A stretch of 64,000 nucleotides of DNA, from positions 60,215 through 124,214 of the forward strand of contig QZLH01000221.1 of the NCBI GenBank assembly GCA_003833135.1, given 5' to 3'. Of the stretch, positions 1-11,170 are shown piece after piece. This stretch comes from Oehlia diaphana (taxonomy: Eukaryota > Glomeromycota > Glomeromycetes > Glomerales > Glomeraceae). The notes beneath the pieces were generated by a model. The model saw only the letters and a list, made by a program, of their open reading frames with translations, was not told the origin of the DNA and did not search any database. Numbering within the stretch: position 1 is the first letter of the stretch; each line of letters begins with the position of its first letter. The translations under genes and the position numbers were made by a program.

Positions 1-345
1 AAAAAAAAAAAAAAAACTAATTGCATTTCTTTTTGCTTAAATCTTATATTAATACGTTTCTTTTTGCTTATATCCTTCTTATCTTCTTATATGAATATTA
101 CTAACTGCATTTCCTTTTGTTTATATCTTATATTAATATTACTAATTTTTTTTTGCTTATATCCTATATTAATACTACTAATTGCGTTTCTTTTTGCTTA
201 AATCTTATATTAATACGTTTCATTTGACTTATATCCTTCTTATTACTAACTGCGTTTCTTTTTGCTTATATCCTATATTAATACAACTAATTGTGTTTCT
301 TTTCTAATACTACTAACAATGCTTCATGTATTATACTAACAGTGT
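1..345. repeat. Degenerate minisatellite, about 40-bp unit
   Basis: After a 16-base A run, a degenerate unit built on TTTCTTTTTGCTTATATCCT followed by ATATTAATACTACTAATTGCG recurs about seven times with unequal spacing. Copies differ by small deletions (for instance ATTAATACGTTTC versus ATTAATACTACTAATTGCGTTTC). No coding potential is visible. Confidence 0.75.
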
Positions 346-736
346 TTCTATACCTCTTTTTTACTGTATTCTACTTACAACTTCCATTACTATAAAAATA
401 TAATTCTTTTGTATCTTTATCTTTTACATTTTATGTATCTAAATACCACAAAAATATTTTTAAAGATTTAATAATAAATTTTCTAAATACAATACCTATA
501 ATAACAAGCTTATATAATAAATGAATTTATTACATATCTATAAAATTGTAAATACTAATTACGAAAGTTATAAATAAATTTACGCAAATTTTAGCAAAAT
601 TTTCATGATAGCTGTCGTAAACCTCGTAAACCTACGAAAGTTTACATTTTAAAATATTAAAAAATATTAATTATTATGGAAATTTGAGGTGCATAATTTG
701 TAAATATTTCGAAAATTTACGATATATTATTTTGTA
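346..736. other. Gene-free A+T-rich stretch
   Basis: This stretch is dominated by A/T runs and small copies of TACGAAA/TTTACGA words that resemble the downstream 106-bp array. I see no gene, RNA or clean repeat boundary in it. Confidence 0.6.
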
Positions 737-1160
737 ATTTACAGTTCGTAATATTCGATAAATTACACAATCATAATACTTCGAAGTATTACGGCATATA
801 CGGCATAATAATTCGCAGGTTTACGATATAATGTTACAGTAATTTACAGTTCGTAATATTTCGATAAATTACACAATCATAATACTTCGAAGTATTACGG
901 CATATACGGCATAATAATTCGCAGGTTTATGATATAATATTACAGTAATTTACAGTTCGTAATATTTTGATAAATTACACAATCATAATACTTCGAAGTA
1001 TTACGGCATATACGGCATAATAATTTGCAGGTTTACGATGTAATATTACAGTAATTTACAGTTCGTAATATTTCAATAAATTACACAATCATAATACTTC
1101 GAAGTATTATGGTATAATAGTCCGTAAATTTACAGTGAAGTATTTTGAAACTTTATAGAT
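737..1160. repeat. Four-copy tandem repeat, 106-bp period, with internal palindrome
   Basis: The word TCATAATACTTCGAAG starts at 771, 877, 983 and 1089, an exact 106-bp period. Each unit carries the perfect 18-bp palindrome TAATACTTCGAAGTATTA (the last copy has one change next to it), a GGCATATACGGCATAA stretch absent from the degenerate last unit, and an inverted pair GTAATTTA...TAAATTAC. Copies differ by only a few substitutions, so the array is young or homogenised. Confidence 0.9.
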
Positions 1161-1555
1161 CGTAATATTTCGAAGGTCTCGTAAATGTACGAAATATTAC
1201 ATAGCGTAAAATTTCGCAATATTATACCCGATTAAATTTGCTGATGTACAAGTAGAAGCTAGATATTCGGTCTTCAGAATGATTAAAATTAATGGAGAAA
1301 AATACTCATCTTCAAGAATTGCTGTCAAAGAAAGATAATAAAGTAGATACTCCATCCCTGTCTATGAATGATTCATCATGCACAGCGCCTTTCGGCTAAC
1401 CTTTCACTCTTAATTCTTCGTCCCAAATAATTTCTGTAGGTGGCGCAGAAGTGGTATCTTTACTGTGACTGCTCCTATCATTGCGAGCTCCTCGATGTTG
1501 CCGATGTTAATATATTCTATACTTACCCTAGTATTTATTATAATTATATGTTTCA

Positions 1556-2001
1556 TGGCCAGGAAATGGTGGAATTTGTGGAAAAAAAGTGACTGATATT
1601 TCTCTCACGAAAATTATGAAGATAGGCTGGGAATAATACCTAATCATCTACCGTATAAGTACTGGCGCTAGTGAGACTTCTTCAAATCTTTTTTGAATGC
1701 AGGTTAATACTTTTTTTGATAAATCTCTTTTGGCTTAGCGCTCAGGAGGATTTATTAAGACTTTTTCTGTGTCAGCTACCGTACATCCTAATAACCATTC
1801 AATATGAATCTGATCACTTCCCTTACCATTATGTCCATAGTGTTATAAAAATTGATAGTCTTCTATGACAATATCCATCATTTTCTCCTGATCAGCTATT
1901 ATTTTACGAAATTCCTGTCTATCCTCTTCTGTAATTGGGAGACGGATTTCACTTGATTTTATGCCTATGTACTGGAAAACTTTTTCCTGTAGTTCAGCCA
2001 T
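1556..2001 (-). pseudogene. Decayed coding remnant of unknown function
   Basis: On the minus strand an ATG at 2001 opens 52 codons of protein-like sequence (begins MAELQEKVFQYIGIKSSE) to a TAA at 1843-1845. The same frame stays protein-like (WLLGCTVADTEKV, KRFEEVSLAPVLIR) through two further stops to about 1556. I do not recognise the family. It lies downstream of, and in the same orientation as, the decayed DNA polymerase on the far side of the inserted transposon, so it may belong to the same former element. Alternative: chance open frames. Confidence 0.35.
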
Positions 2002-2207
2002 TATATCAATAAAGCTTAAGTTTAAAATATGTAGATTTTTTCAGCTGATTGTAAACTTTGATATGCAAAATACTAATGATTATCTCCGGGCATATCCAAG
2101 GCCAGGCTATATAATTGGAAGATGATCTCTTAGGATCGGAGGTCAGAAGATCGATTATAGGAATTGAAGTTAGCCTGTATTATTGTACGAAAAAATATAT
2201 GCTACTA

Positions 2208-4476
2208 CAGTCAAACTTCGATATACTGATATTTTATATACCGATAATTGCTTTTAACGATAAATTTTTATTGTCCCGTTTCACAATTAATAAAAAAACC
2301 TCAATATATCGATATTATATATAAATTCACGTTGTAACATATAACGATACAAGTTCTTTGTCCCTTTATAGTAACGAATAGTAACATTGTACTGATATTA
2401 GGTTACACATTCATGTGACCTTATCTTTTTTTGCTCTTTAGATGCATGCAACATTTCAGTATCTATGAAATATCATTCTTGAAATAATGCATTTAATGAA
2501 AGTATTAAAAATCAAAAAAATATATTTCGCGTTTTATACAAATCATGTCTCAACTACAAAGAAAAAGGAAAATAACACATGATTCATTACAACTAAAGAA
2601 AAGAGTTGTTTTAACGCACGCACAAAAGCGTCAACTCTGTTTAGATTCTCAGAAGACACCATGGCTTACTCAACAAGAACTCGCAGCCATATATCAAATC
2701 AAGCAAAACACTGTCTCTGATATTTTAAAAAACAAAGATAAGTGGCTGCTTGTAAATCCTGATTCAAAAGAAGCAAATAAACAAAGAGAAAGGCCACCTT
2801 GCTTTCCTCAAGTGGAAGAAGCTCTTGCACTGTAGTTAACAAATGCTCTTGCTACAGGAGTTATAATTAACAGTGATATTTTACGTGAAAAGGCAAAAAT
2901 TTTTGCGCAAGGGTTTGAAATTGATAATTTTACCGCTTCTAATAGATGGTTAGAGAAATTTAAACAACGCCATTATTTAAAAGAATATGTTAAGTGGGGT
3001 GAAGCAAACAGTGCACCATTAGAAACTTTAGAAGAAGAAAGGAAAAAATTACATAAAATTATCAAGGATTATGACTTAAATGATATTTTTAACTGTGATG
3101 AAACAGGTAATCAAGATCTTCTTCAAAAATCCAAATATTATTCTAACATTTTATATTATTTTCAGGATTGTACTGGGACCTGGAACCTTCAAAGATATTA
3201 GCACAAGGGCCACTTTCTGGAAAAAAGAAATCAAAAAAATGGGTTACTCTTCTCCTTACATGTAACGCAACTGGAACTGGAAAATTGAAGCTGACCTTTA
3301 TTCACACATACCAAAATTCACAAATATTATGCGGAAAAAAAAGGAAGAATTGCCAGTTAATTACTACTGGAATTCAACGGCTTAGATGCAATTTTCGATA
3401 TGGAATGATTATCTTACAAAATTGGATGCACGAATGCGATTACAATGTCGCAAAATTCTTTTAATTGTTGATAATGCTCCAGTACATATCATAAATGAAA
3501 ATCTAAATTTAACAAATGTGGCTGTGCATTTTTTGCCACCAAACACTACAGCTCACTTGCAGCCCTGTGATGCGGGAATTATTAATTCTTTTAAGGTTAG
3601 TGATGGTTTTTTTTTATTCTTTTAATGATTAACATAAATTTTATTTTAAACTTCAATAATTTAGGCACAGTACCGGAAATTACTTATCAGAAATAGGATT
3701 GAAGCATATGAAATTTCACAGGAATTAAACAAAGGAGCCACCCCTTTAAATATTCATGATGCCATTAATTTTAGTAGTGATGCTTGGAATTCTATAAGTC
3801 AACGGATAATTTCTAATTGTTGGCGCCATACAGGAATTTTACCGCAGGATGACATGGATAAATCAGATGACGAAACTGATGATGATGATGATCAAGCAAT
3901 TCAGGATGAAATGGAATTGCAAGATCTAATTGATCAACTCCCATTCAATGACCCTATGAATGTGGAAGAATTTCTTCATATAGATGACTTTTTAAAGGGT
4001 AATGAAGGGTTAACGGATAACGAAATTATATCAATGGTAAAATCAAATAATGAAACAGAAATTGATCCAAATGAAGGACCTATGGAAATAATTTCAAAAA
4101 GAGAAGCTTTAGGTCATTTGGATAACCTTGTTGTATTTTTTAAGTATTTATCCGATGTTTCTGTTAATCCAAGTGAATTAAGTATATTACAGAAACTAAG
4201 ACATCAAGTGTTGAAATCATATATTAATAATTCGAAACAAATTACATTAGATAATTTTGTCCAAACTTTGTAATGTGATATTAAGTAAATACTAACTGTA
4301 TTACATGAATAAAAATTATAAAATTTATAAATTTGTATGTGAAAAAATTTTTATACCGATATTGATCAACATACAATATATATATCAGTATATAGGATTT
4401 TTATGATATAATGATAATTTGATCTACTGATGATTTTTTCCCAAACCAACAGTATTGGTATATCGAAGTTTGACTG
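2208..4476 (+). mobile_element. pogo/Tigger-type DNA transposon, complete ends
   Basis: A 2269-bp element is bounded by perfect 19-bp terminal inverted repeats: CAGTCAAACTTCGATATAC at 2208-2226 and its reverse complement at 4458-4476. Both ends are flanked by TA (2206-2207 and 4477-4478), the target duplication of the Tc1/mariner/pogo superfamily. Between them lies one transposase gene with a CENP-B-like N-terminus and a DDE domain. The ends look intact, so the copy could still be moved by a transposase supplied from elsewhere, although its own gene is broken. Confidence 0.95.
2545..4273 (+). pseudogene. pogo/Tigger-like DDE transposase, inactivated
   Basis: Translation from ATG 2545 (MSQLQRKRKITHDS) shows a pogo/CENP-B helix-turn-helix (LTQQELAAIYQIKQNTVSDIL) and then a second Tc5/CENP-B-type DNA-binding segment. 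The DDE core follows: first Asp in FNCDETG, second in LLIVDNAPVH, third in HLQPCDAGIINSFK, with the diagnostic HFLPPNTTAHLQP string. Two probable introns (3107-3165 and 3596-3664) restore the frame at DETG/LYW and NSFK/AQY. The C-terminus has an acidic DDDDD run and ends at 4273. Disabling changes are an in-frame TAG at 2833-2835, an apparent one-base gain in the A8 run at 3335-3342, and a second TAG at 3383-3385. Both TAGs fall where the family is expected to have Trp. Confidence 0.9.
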
Positions 4477-4532
4477 TATAAATGATATTGTAAGTTTCTT
4501 AGCTGAGGTCTGGCAAATTCAGCTAAGAATAC

Positions 4533-7500
4533 TTAGCAATATAGTTTAATGATATCATCTATATCTGCTTCAGACGAGTTATCTTTTTTGTCATCCTGTA
4601 GCTTCGATAACATCTGATAGCATGTGGTTTCTAGACCAACCATTTTGTACCATATGCTCCGCAAATCAGCTAATAATGCACATTCATTTTCTTGAATATA
4701 TGCTAATATATATTTTTCTAAGGTCATGGCTTTAGGTTTGCGCTTACCAGATTTAGTAACTAATTTATACATTCTATCTCTACAGCTAACATCGATCTTA
4801 GAAATTTCTGTGAGTAATGTTGTTAGCTTTAAGCGAATGGATTCCTCTTGCTTATCTAGTGCATTGAGGTAGAAAGACCAATAAACATCATTTCCTGAGT
4901 ATTTTACTATTTTATCAGCATATGTGCTATTAAATAAATTTTTTGCATAAGTATTAGCCTCTTTTCACAGATGGGATATAATGGCATAAATTTTTTTTGG
5001 ACCAGTATGTAACTCTTTGATATACCCTCTAACCCATTTTTCAGCTGATTCTGAGCTAAGGCATCTCTTATTTTCGATACCTCATCTTCATCTATTTCGT
5101 CTTCATCCTCTTCGTCCAGGTCGTCTTCATCCGCCATACCAGCATCTGCTTTATCATCACCACTCACTCCATTATGTTTTGCTTTATTAGCATCTTTTAA
5201 CTTTTTTAAGGCTTTTAGCACAGCTTCGGGTGATGGTTGGTATATATCTTCATAATTTATAAAACGTGCACAGAGGCTGACAACATTATTCAGATAATAA
5301 CTAATATCGATCTTTTTACCAAGCTGTCTGGCCACTTCTGAGTACTCCATTTTATCACCTACCTTCTGTAATAAATCATTTTCAACTACAACAAATTCAA
5401 ACCACTCGCCTGGTTCTGGGATTTCATAAAGATAAGGCTCAGGTGTTAGGCCCTTTTTTATGAGCCGTTTGGCGTCTGCTTCTTCACGAGTATGTCTATC
5501 TCGCATTCGTGACATAAAGCGCTGGATAGACTTATTATCTTTGTCTGGTTTCCAGACAGCAGTTTTAATTAAATCATTAAGATCTGTTCGAGAAATATTC
5601 TTTACAGATCCCCTAAGAACATCCTTTATGATTTGATGCATAGTGCGACTATTTTCCAGCCTCATAAATTCATCCATAATATGCTTTCCTATTTTGCAAA
5701 AAAGAGTAAAATGACCTCGTTTCACAATCTCAACCCCCCAAATGAGTGAAAGGCTTTTTATTAAAGTTTGGCTTGCTTTTATGTGGGATACCATAGTATT
5801 TTTCTTTCCAGTAAATACTACCGAGAATAAGACTTCCTCATATGCCATTTTAAGATAAGGGGATCTGTTATCTGCCTTGAGAAAGTCATTGACATCATCA
5901 CTAAGTTTCTCTATTTCCCCCATAGAGATTTCCACCATTCGAGACCAATATTCTTCTTTTGTAATCCCATTACCATAGTCATATAGCTCATCGCATTCCT
6001 GAAAACACTCCTCTGGACAGACAAGATATAAGAAATCAGTGTCTCCATATTTTATTTGGAAACCCCTGCTTTTAACAAAATCTGCAACAAGTTTGATATT
6101 TCTCCGCCCAGTAGATATGACGCCTCCAGCAAGTGCACGCAAGAAGAAAGGGGACTTACTATCTCCAGCTATACCATAAAATGAGTTCATGTATACCTTA
6201 ATTGCATTTTGTCTTGCATCTAAGCAAGAATATTCAAAACAAACTGAATCATATTCTGCTATGAATTCATGCTTTTCTTTATTAATAAAATGGTATAGAT
6301 TTTTGTTAAGACTGGCATGGTTTTTCTCCTCCGCTTTTGCTAAAACGCGCTCGATAGCTTCTGATAGTGACAAATCTTTATCCATTAAACCTATTACCAG
6401 TTCCATGACTTCCTTTTTTTCTTTCACAGGAGCGAGACATTTTTTTATTTCAACCCGTTTAACAGACAAATATTCCAGCACAATAGCATAGAGACCTTTT
6501 TCTTCAGGAATGTTATTATGTCTTATAGACTATACTAGAACATCAATATCATTGAATTTGAAATTAATTTCATGGAGCGTTTTGCCACTATCTCTCAGAA
6601 ACTCAGCATGTTTTTCGAGATAAAATGATTTTATCGGGTGAGAGGTTGTAAGTCATAATAAGACTCGGATATAATGATCCAAAGTCTAAACCAGTTACAG
6701 AACGTCTATTTTCAAGTCCTTTTATTGGTAGAAAGACGTAGGTATCTGGGAATGATTCTGTTTCTGTTCATTCTGAAATTGTACTGGTTAAAACCCCTTC
6801 CCGCCATGCACTAGCACTTAAAAGATTGCTCACTTTCATCCCTATTGCAAAATAATACGCATCTGATAATGAAATAAATGCTATGTTTGCAACCTCCCTG
6901 TACTCATTAATTACATTACGCTTGACCATTAACCGCTGACAGCTAAGAGCATTGATCATGCAGTATTTGGCCACTTCATGCATCTGCTCGGCCGTTGTAG
7001 CATTAGTTTCTCTCAAAGCCCTTCTATAATACTTAAACATGTGGTGAAAAGGCATGTCTATTTTACTTTCGAGCCCACATTCATTTAGGTAGAACGCTAA
7101 ACTGCTCTTTTTGGCCTTAGAATATAATTTCATAAAGCAAGGTCGGACATCAATAGCTACACATCCTGGGGTATTGAGATGCTTTGAATGAAATGGCATA
7201 TCATTAACCTTTATCTTGTTATATTGGTATTGCCATTTTGTGATTTTTTCTAGGCTCAATGGCTTTAATGACATTCGATTGAACATCCTTTTGAGAACTC
7301 TCAGCTTCTTAGCTTTCTTCACAATAAATCACCAATCATATTGAGAATCATTAAATCCTATTTGTATATCCAAGGATAATAGTTCCCGACACAAGGTGAA
7401 AGCTTTTAGCAAATTAGTTTGGGATCATATAATCGTGATCCAGCTAGGATCTGACACAGTTTCAACATCTACGAGACAGATTTGTTTTAATGGATTAGGG

Positions 7501-8372
7501 TCATCTTTCCAATAAACTGACATGCAAATCATGAACATGTTAGATTCATCGCTCTGCGCAGTAGGAAATTTACCTAGTCCAAGCGAACTATATGTCTCTA
7601 TGTCCCATGTGAGAACTAGAGTCCAGTCCCGTAAAAGGGCTGAGGAGAATAATGGATTATTATAATCATCCTCACTTGTTGGATTGTAATTATTCACAGA
7701 AACTTGGAAGAAATGAATATCCCCTTGAATGTATTCGTGAAAATAATTACTTAATGTTACCCAACTTGAAAGAGGTAATCTTTCTTCACGAGCCACTTTG
7801 CAGTAATAATATATTGGGGTTAGATCATCAGAAGCTGTACGGATACCGACTTCACGAACTGCCTTTAACGCATTATACCGGTCAAATTGATTCCAAGTAA
7901 TAATATGTATATATAATTTTTTCTCTGTATGATATCCTTGAAGTGGGAAAGCACTAATATTCTCGATCCCAAATTTTGATGTACCTTTGAGAGTATTGGA
8001 TAATATATTTACTAATCTGATCTTAAATGTAGATAGTGGCATCTCTTCAGGTACTTCGACATTAAAGAAGGGCTTAATGCCTGTAATTTTTACGACTGCT
8101 TTTTGTCCATTAATCAAAGTACTAGTAATACACAAAATAGAGGAGATACCATTTACATATTTGGAGGTATCATCACTAACTTCAGTAGGCATGAAATGTA
8201 TGAGTTGCTTGTCAGATAGGCTTTGTTGAAGTATACCGGACATCCCATTATCAAATTCTGCCACAATATTATTGCGTGATGGAATACCAGTTAAGGGGCC
8301 GGCGCTATCGTAGCAGAGGGCTAAGGCAGTTCTGGTGTGATCAATTTGGTCAAAAATAGTTGGTGTATGCAT
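4533..8372 (-). pseudogene. Family-B DNA polymerase, decayed
   Basis: Read from ATG 8372 leftwards. Residues 1-315 contain an exonuclease I motif (TWDIETYSS, Asp257/Glu259). The same frame continues past three TGA codons (about 7424, 7332 and 6768) with ExoII (GFNDSQYDW, about 7331-7360), an ExoIII region where the usual Asp is Asn (YCMINA), and polymerase motif A ([11 protein letters not shown], about 6650-6690). After a frameshift near 6630 and a TAG near 6533 comes motif B (KVYMNSFYG), then motif C as YGDTDF with Phe for the usual Ser. Further frameshifts near 5040 and 4955 precede a C-terminal block ending at 4533. Motif order is that of a proofreading replicative PolB, not a protein-primed one. 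A virus or selfish-element origin is plausible, but phylogeny is needed. Confidence 0.85.
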
Positions 8373-8524
8373 GATGTTAGTTTGAAAATGTTTATATTAC
8401 TTTATAAAATTCGAAAATGTTTAATTTATTTTTTTTCGGTAGATGCAAAAAGAAACGATAGTGAACTTATTAAACAAATTGAAAAAGAAGGACAACAGGA
8501 TATACATCAAAAAGATAAGTCTTC

Positions 8525-9440
8525 TTCGTAATCATTATATAAAATATTGGAAGAAGACTTATGCTTCCTAGATATGTAGCCAGATATGATATGACAATAT
8601 TGGCAGAAGGCTTATTTTATGATATGAAGACTTCTTTGGACCTAATTTTTCTAGATATGTAGTCAGGTATTACCCTAAAAAGTGAAGCCTTCTTCAGAAT
8701 TATTATATAAAAAATTGGAAGAAGGCTTCATCTTGATGGTATGGCCTTCACGTAATATAAAGGTATACCAAAAAGAGATATGAAGTTGGCTGGCCCCTCT
8801 TGGCAGAAGACTATCCTATCACTAGTATGTAGTTGAGTATAATATGACATTTTGGGTAGCCTGAAGCGGATATCTTCCTCATCTTTATATAAAATAATGG
8901 AAGAAGGCTACCCTAAGTCCCTAACACTAGTATGTAGTCGGGTATAATATGACATTTAGGATAGGCTTCATTTTTCTAGATATGTACTCAGATGTATATG
9001 GGTATAGCCTCCGTGACTTATCCTTCCTAGATATGCACCTGGGTATGATATGAAGGCTTCTTCAGAAATATTGGCACTTGGCTACCCTATCACTAGTATG
9101 AATTCGGGTAAGTGATAAGTTTTCTTTGGCTCAAATATGGCTGGAAACATGCCAGAAAAACAATATAAATGTGCTTAAATATTTTGAACTTTGGGACATG
9201 AAATCATCATACTTGGAAGAAGACTACCCTATCACTAGTATGTATCTGGGTATGTCATCCAGGGTAGCCAGCGTAATCTATTATAAAAATATTGGCACTT
9301 GGCTACCCTATTACTAGTATGTATTCGGGTGTAGCATAAAGGCTACATCTCAATGGTATGTATTCGGGCATATGTGGTATAAATGGGCCAGCCACAATAA
9401 TACATATCACATCTTTAACTTTGGACGTGAAATTGGCATA
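8525..9440. repeat. Degenerate minisatellite (GGCTACCC-CACTAGTATGTA type)
   Basis: A loosely repeated unit GGCTACCCTATCACTAGT followed by ATGTATTCGGGTATAATATG occurs around 8816, 8897, 9080, 9221, 9300 and 9350. It is interspersed with a second word, GAAGAAGGCTTCAT/CCTAGATATGTAG. Spacing is irregular (about 50-140 bp). Short open frames inside are by-products of the repeat. Confidence 0.7.
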
Positions 9441-10030
9441 CACATACCGGCAACTAATAGGCAATAGTTGGATTGCGAAATGGTGTAGGCTGACTATAGT
9501 AATGCACAATTTTTTATATTTTGCATTTCAAATTTTCTGACCCACGGGTCAGCAAAAGTCACGTGATCGGTGCAGTAAGGCGCAGTACTGGCCAGCATTA
9601 TTCCACAATTTCGGTTAGATCTTTGGGCATATGAAGTCAGCATCCAAGCTGGCAATCTACCAGTTTCATGACAGTTTCACAATAGTTCCATGATACTATC
9701 AGGTCACTATCATGGCACCAAGCAGGATCTTCAAATCATGTGCTCTAAAGATCAGCTGAAATTAAGGCATAGTGTTGGCCGAAATTAATCACAGATCTAC
9801 TGCACCACCTGACGCAATATTTTTTTACCATATTTCAGCATTTTAGCGGGCAACCAAATAGGCGCAAAAGGTAAGTACTTTAATATAGAATCTGGCATCC
9901 AAACAGGTACAGACTATCTGCACCCTCAACATAGGAACTAGATTCCAAACTGGCGCAAAAGGCTAATTCCTTTAAGGTAGGATTCGGCTTGCAAATAGTT
10001 CAGAAACGGCAAGAAAAGAGCGATAGTTAG
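9441..10030. other. Gene-free repeat-derived stretch
   Basis: The near-palindrome CTGACCCACGGGTCAG lies at about 9538-9553, followed by GTCACGTGATC. Around 9840-10000 two diverged copies of a 90-bp unit with GGCGCAAAAGG follow each other. No coding sequence is supported. The look is that of old transposon sequence, but I cannot define element ends. Confidence 0.45.
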
Positions 10031-10034
10031 ATCA

Positions 10035-10290
10035 TATGTGATGGTAGTCAGATAACTTATCAGTGGTAGTTAGATTATATGTGGTGGTAATTAGATATTA
10101 ATAGAAAAGACTTAAAAAGATAGCTAGAGCATAAAATAGATATCTGATGTATAGATTAAATGGTGGTAATTAGATCACATTATTTAGATTTTATGGTGGT
10201 AATTAGATTATATTATTTAGATTATATGGTGATAATTAGATCATATGGCAATATCCAGATTATATGGTGATAATTAGATTATATGGTGGT
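10035..10290. repeat. Short minisatellite, TGGTGGTAATTAGATTATA unit
   Basis: A unit of about 19-24 bp reading TGGTGGTAATTAGATTATA, with variants GGTGATAATTAGATCATA, is repeated roughly ten times, with an interruption around 10090-10150. Confidence 0.8.
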
Positions 10291-10369
10291 ATCCCACTTA
10301 AGTTTAGATTTGAAAATTCAAAATATTATTTTTTAATTTATCTTTTTTTAATTTTTCTTGTATTTTTTT

Positions 10370-11170
10370 TATAGGTGTTAGTTCCTTTAGTTTTGAAACT
10401 TTGATCTAGTAAGTTCAATTTAAAATTTGAAACTTTTAATATATTTATTTTTTTTAATTTTTCATATTTTTTATATAGATGTTAACTCCTTCAGCTTTAG
10501 AACTTTAATCTGATAAGTTTTGATTTGAAATTTGAAACTTTTAATTTATTTATTTTTTAATTTTTTGTATTTTATATATAAGTATCAGTAGAATCCCACC
10601 TACTATTAAGATAGGTCACTTTGTGACCTAAGATAAGATTTATATATAAAATTCTTTAAAAATCCTATTATAAATGAAATTTTATGTTACATTGTTATGA
10701 CTTTTTTTTTTTTAGTTAATTAATTAACCAATAGGATTTAATCAAATTTTAAGGTAAGATTTTATATGAAAGTAAAATTTCTACTAGTAACATAACTTAG
10801 TAGTAAGCGGTTTTCTGTATCAGTTCTTTTAACTTTAGAACTTTGATTTGATAAATTTTGATTTGAGATTTGAAACTTTTAATATATTTATTTTTTTAAT
10901 TTTTTGTATTTTTTATATAGATGTCAATTTCTTCAGCTTTAGGATTTTGATCTGAATCATCTGATAAATTTCTATTTGAAATTTAAAATTTATTTTTTAA
11001 TTTAATTTATTTTTTTTTTTAATTTATTGTTTTTTTAATTTTTCATTTTTTATGTAGATGTCAACTCCTTTGATTTTAGAACTTTAATTTGATAAGTTTT
11101 GATTTGAAATTTGAAACTTATTTTTTTTTAATTTTTTTTTTTAATTTTTTTTTATATTTTTATATAGGTA
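10370..11170. repeat. Tandem repeat, about 100-135-bp units, interrupted by an insertion
   Basis: The unit is GATGTCAACTCCTTTAGCTT followed by TAGAACTTTGATCTGATAAG and a long T/A tract ending in TTTTTATATAG. It occurs near 10375, 10475, 10820, 10920 and 11058. The gap between the second and third copies is filled by the inverted-repeat element at 10590-10816. All copies are in the same orientation. Confidence 0.8.
10590..10816. mobile_element. Short non-autonomous inverted-repeat element (hAT-like MITE), copy 1
   Basis: The left end AGAATCCCACCTACTATTAA and the reverse complement of the right end AGAAAACCGCTTACTACTAA form imperfect inverted repeats of about 30 bp. The element is flanked on both sides by GTATCAGT (10582-10589 and 10817-10824), an 8-bp duplication such as hAT elements make. 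It sits inside a tandem-repeat array, which gives an independent empty-site reference. No open frame of note. Confidence 0.75.

Noticed and set aside
737..1160. CRISPR-like array
   Set aside because: The 106-bp units are continuous tandem copies without unique spacers, in a eukaryotic genome.
4533..8372. Reading the polymerase TGA codons as Trp (mitochondrial code, linear mitochondrial plasmid)
   Set aside because: Trp at many other positions appears with the standard codon, an additional in-frame TAG and several frameshifts are present, and the motif set is not that of protein-primed plasmid polymerases. Decay of a nuclear copy explains it better.
8337..8531. Plus-strand frame ending DSELIKQIEKEGQQDIHQKD
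   Set aside because: Its hydrophilic end looks protein-like and could be a terminal exon, but it overlaps the polymerase start and has no upstream support, so I did not annotate it.
9126..9540. Open frames in the GGCTACCC minisatellite
   Set aside because: They are made of repeat units on both strands and lack protein-like composition.
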